NCBI GenBank assembly: GCA_947632685.1
Contig: CANRQD010000057.1
Location: 1-8,392, forward strand
From: an uncultured Bacilli bacterium
GTDB taxonomy: Bacteria > Bacillota_I > Bacilli_A > RF39 > UBA660
Direction: 5' to 3'
DNA: 8,392 bases
The first letter of the stretch is position 1. Each line of letters opens with the position of its first letter. The position numbers and the translations under genes were made by a program. This document shows, piece by piece, positions 7,153-8,392 of the stretch. The notes beneath the pieces were generated by a model that saw only the letters and a list, made by a program, of their open reading frames with translations, was not told the origin of the DNA and did not search any database.

Positions 7153-8247
7153 ACTTTTTTGTTTTATTATACCTATTTTTTTTGCATCTGAATCTATTAA
7201 TAATATTTGATCTAAATCCATTAGATTCATAACTTCTTCTATACCACCCATATTATATAGATATTCTAGTTGTTGATTTTGAAAACTAGTCTTTTCATTT
7301 GAACTATTTTGAATATTATAAATATCTTCTTCATCTAAATCTAAATATTCATTTGGTTTTTTTCTATCATTTATACATTCATTTATCATATTTATTTTTT
7401 CTATTTGCAATTTAATTATTTCTTGTTGTTTTTTATCAAGGTTTTCATCATTTTTATGATTTAATAAAACTTTTTTATATCTTTCTTGCCATTCAAACAT
7501 TTTTCTTAAATTTCTATAATCACTTCTAAAAAATATATTTATATTTTTATTTACTCTATTTAATTCTTTTTCAATATCTAAAGTTGAGATATTAATAGCT
7601 GAATTTTTTATATATAAATCATAATATCTATCATACTCATATAATAAACTTCTTAGTCCTTGCTTTGATAAATTATTATTTATATCATGTACATCATCTA
7701 ATATATCACTTTCTAAATATGCTCTTTCTTCACAAGTTAAGTAAGATATCATTTTAGAATCTAATATAAAATACCTAGTAGTTTTATTTGATACTAAAGA
7801 TTTTAGAAAGTTAATATATAAATTTAATCTATCAGAATTTTCAGTTAATATTTTATTTTTAGAGTTTGAATTTTTCTTTTCATTACGTAAACTAATAGCT
7901 TGTTCAAAAAGTAATAAATTATCAAATATAATTGGAGCTTCTTTAATTCTTTTATTATGACGATACGCTAAAGTTAAATTTGAACTTAATTTTTCTATTT
8001 CAGATAAATATGACATATTATGTTTTCTTAATTCCGTTAAAAATTTAGCTTTATCTTTATAACTACATAATAAAGCATCAATTTCTTCTATTTTAAAACT
8101 ATCTTTTATTTTATTAGAAATACAAAATTTTAATGGTGTTACTTTATTATAGTATTTATCTATATTTCTAATATTAGTAGATTTACTTGTTAAATAATCA
8201 TATTTTTTTATTGATTCAATATCACTTAAATATAGTCTATATGCCAT
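7147..8247 (-). CDS. Hypothetical protein, unrecognised, soluble and mostly helical
   Basis: I do not recognise this 366-residue protein and assign no function. It has no signal peptide and no membrane-length hydrophobic stretch, so it is probably cytoplasmic. It is rich in Lys, Asn, Ile, Leu and Glu, with a single tryptophan (W253 in the M-F-E-W-Q-E-R-Y segment) and four scattered cysteines (42, 61, 172, 291) that form no metal-site pattern. Residues about 222-300 have long charged helical patterning (possible coiled coil), followed by an acidic patch D303-L-D-E-E-D and a Gln/Asn-rich linker at about 312-328. It is surely a real gene: the ATG has a near-perfect ribosome binding site, GGAGGTGAT (8259-8251), ending 3 nt upstream, plus an extended -10 promoter and its own terminator. 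It therefore looks monocistronic and moderately expressed, just upstream of the Xer gene. Composition matches the neighbours, giving no sign of recent transfer. Confidence 0.85.
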   Translation of the reverse strand: MAYRLYLSDIESIKKYDYLTSKSTNIRNIDKYYNKVTPLKFCISNKIKDSFKIEEIDALLCSYKDKAKFLTELRKHNMSYLSEIEKLSSNLTLAYRHNKRIKEAPIIFDNLLLFEQAISLRNEKKNSNSKNKILTENSDRLNLYINFLKSLVSNKTTRYFILDSKMISYLTCEERAYLESDILDDVHDINNNLSKQGLRSLLYEYDRYYDLYIKNSAINISTLDIEKELNRVNKNINIFFRSDYRNLRKMFEWQERYKKVLLNHKNDENLDKKQQEIIKLQIEKINMINECINDRKKPNEYLDLDEEDIYNIQNSSNEKTSFQNQQLEYLYNMGGIEEVMNLMDLDQILLIDSDAKKIGIIKQKSK

Positions 8248-8273
8248 ATTATCACCTCCATTTAATTTTGCAT

Positions 8274-8302
8274 ATTATATCACAAAATTATAAAAAAGAC
8301 AA
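8274..8302 (-). promoter_or_regulatory. Extended -10 sigma-A promoter of the 366-residue hypothetical gene
   Basis: The -35 box is TTGTCT (8302-8297). After exactly 17 nt comes a perfect -10 box TATAAT (8279-8274), preceded by TGA, the TGn extension of an extended -10 promoter. Transcription should start near 8267, giving a leader of about 20 nt that carries the GGAGGTGAT ribosome binding site. This is the best promoter in the window. It lies just downstream of the terminator of the preceding gene, which fits an independent transcription unit. Confidence 0.8.
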
Positions 8303-8317
8303 TATTTCTAAAAGAAA

Positions 8318-8339
8318 AAAGAGAATTATTTTTCTCTTT
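8318..8339 (-). terminator. Intrinsic terminator of the gene entering from the right edge
   Basis: On the minus strand AAAGAGAA (8339-8332) pairs perfectly with TTCTCTTT (8325-8318) around a 6-nt loop. It is followed by TTTCTTTT, a good T-rich exit. The TAA stop codon of the upstream gene (8328-8326) lies in the loop itself. This is the most convincing terminator in the window. Confidence 0.8.
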
Positions 8340-8392
8340 CATAACTACATTCACTACATTTTATTTTATCTTTTTTTTCTACTAAAATTTTA
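8326..8392 (-). CDS. C-terminal end of an unidentified protein with a zinc-ribbon-like CxxC tail (5' end beyond window)
   Basis: Only the last 21 residues are visible, followed by TAA. They read K-I-L-V-E-K-K-D, then K-I-K, then C-S-E-C, then S-Y-E-R-E-K. A beta-like strand followed by Cys-x2-Cys and an aromatic residue is how the second half of many zinc ribbons looks; the first Cys pair would lie outside the window. In B. subtilis topA and trmFO lie upstream of the xerC-type gene codV, and TopA ends in zinc ribbons, so a topoisomerase I tail is possible. However, this tail does not match the usual TopA C4 finger spacing and I do not assign it. Support for a real gene end is the open frame to the window edge plus the terminator whose loop contains the stop codon. 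Confidence 0.55.
   Translation of the reverse strand, partial: KILVEKKDKIKCSECSYEREK

Noticed and set aside
1..8392. TGA=Trp (code 4) mollicute origin suggested by the very low GC content
   Set aside because: All large genes are uninterrupted under the standard code and use TGG for tryptophan; a code-4 genome this AT-rich would show many internal TGA codons.

Overview
The window is very AT-rich, and every gene lies on the minus strand, so transcription runs from high to low coordinates. The content fits a low-GC Firmicutes (Bacilli-type) bacterium: a fused SecDF, a ComN-type small protein next to it, a bifunctional long Rel, MurC, and strong AGGAGG/GGAGGTGAT ribosome binding sites. All reading frames are full length under the standard bacterial code, with tryptophan as TGG and no internal TGA. 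This argues against a TGA=Trp mollicute such as Mycoplasma or Spiroplasma. An uncultured, gut-type AT-rich Bacilli lineage is a reasonable guess, but the sequence does not prove it.

Layout in the direction of transcription: (1) 8392-8326, the last 21 codons of a gene that starts outside the window, with a Cys-x2-Cys zinc-ribbon-like tail and an intrinsic terminator. (2) 8247-7147, a 366-residue soluble protein I do not recognise, with its own extended -10 promoter and its own terminator. (3) 7044-6145, a complete XerC/XerD tyrosine recombinase with all six catalytic residues. (4) 6055-1357, a three-gene operon comN-secDF-rel behind a recognisable promoter. comN overlaps secDF by 20 bp and secDF is 18 bp from rel. 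(5) 1265-207, an AI-2E-family membrane permease. (6) 158-1, the N-terminal 52 codons of murC.

The window is mostly housekeeping: export drive (SecDF), stringent response (Rel), chromosome dimer resolution (Xer) and peptidoglycan precursor synthesis (MurC). I found no phage, IS element, CRISPR array, defence system, tRNA or rRNA, and no gene-free stretch longer than 300 bases. I do not see a convincing new biological system. The points worth a second look are regulatory and architectural: a small hairpin that hides the rel ribosome binding site directly after the secDF stop codon; terminator hairpins that include the stop codon at four transcription-unit ends; a cysteine pair in the external domain of SecDF; an A8 run inside the comN/secDF overlap; and the unrecognised 366-residue protein.
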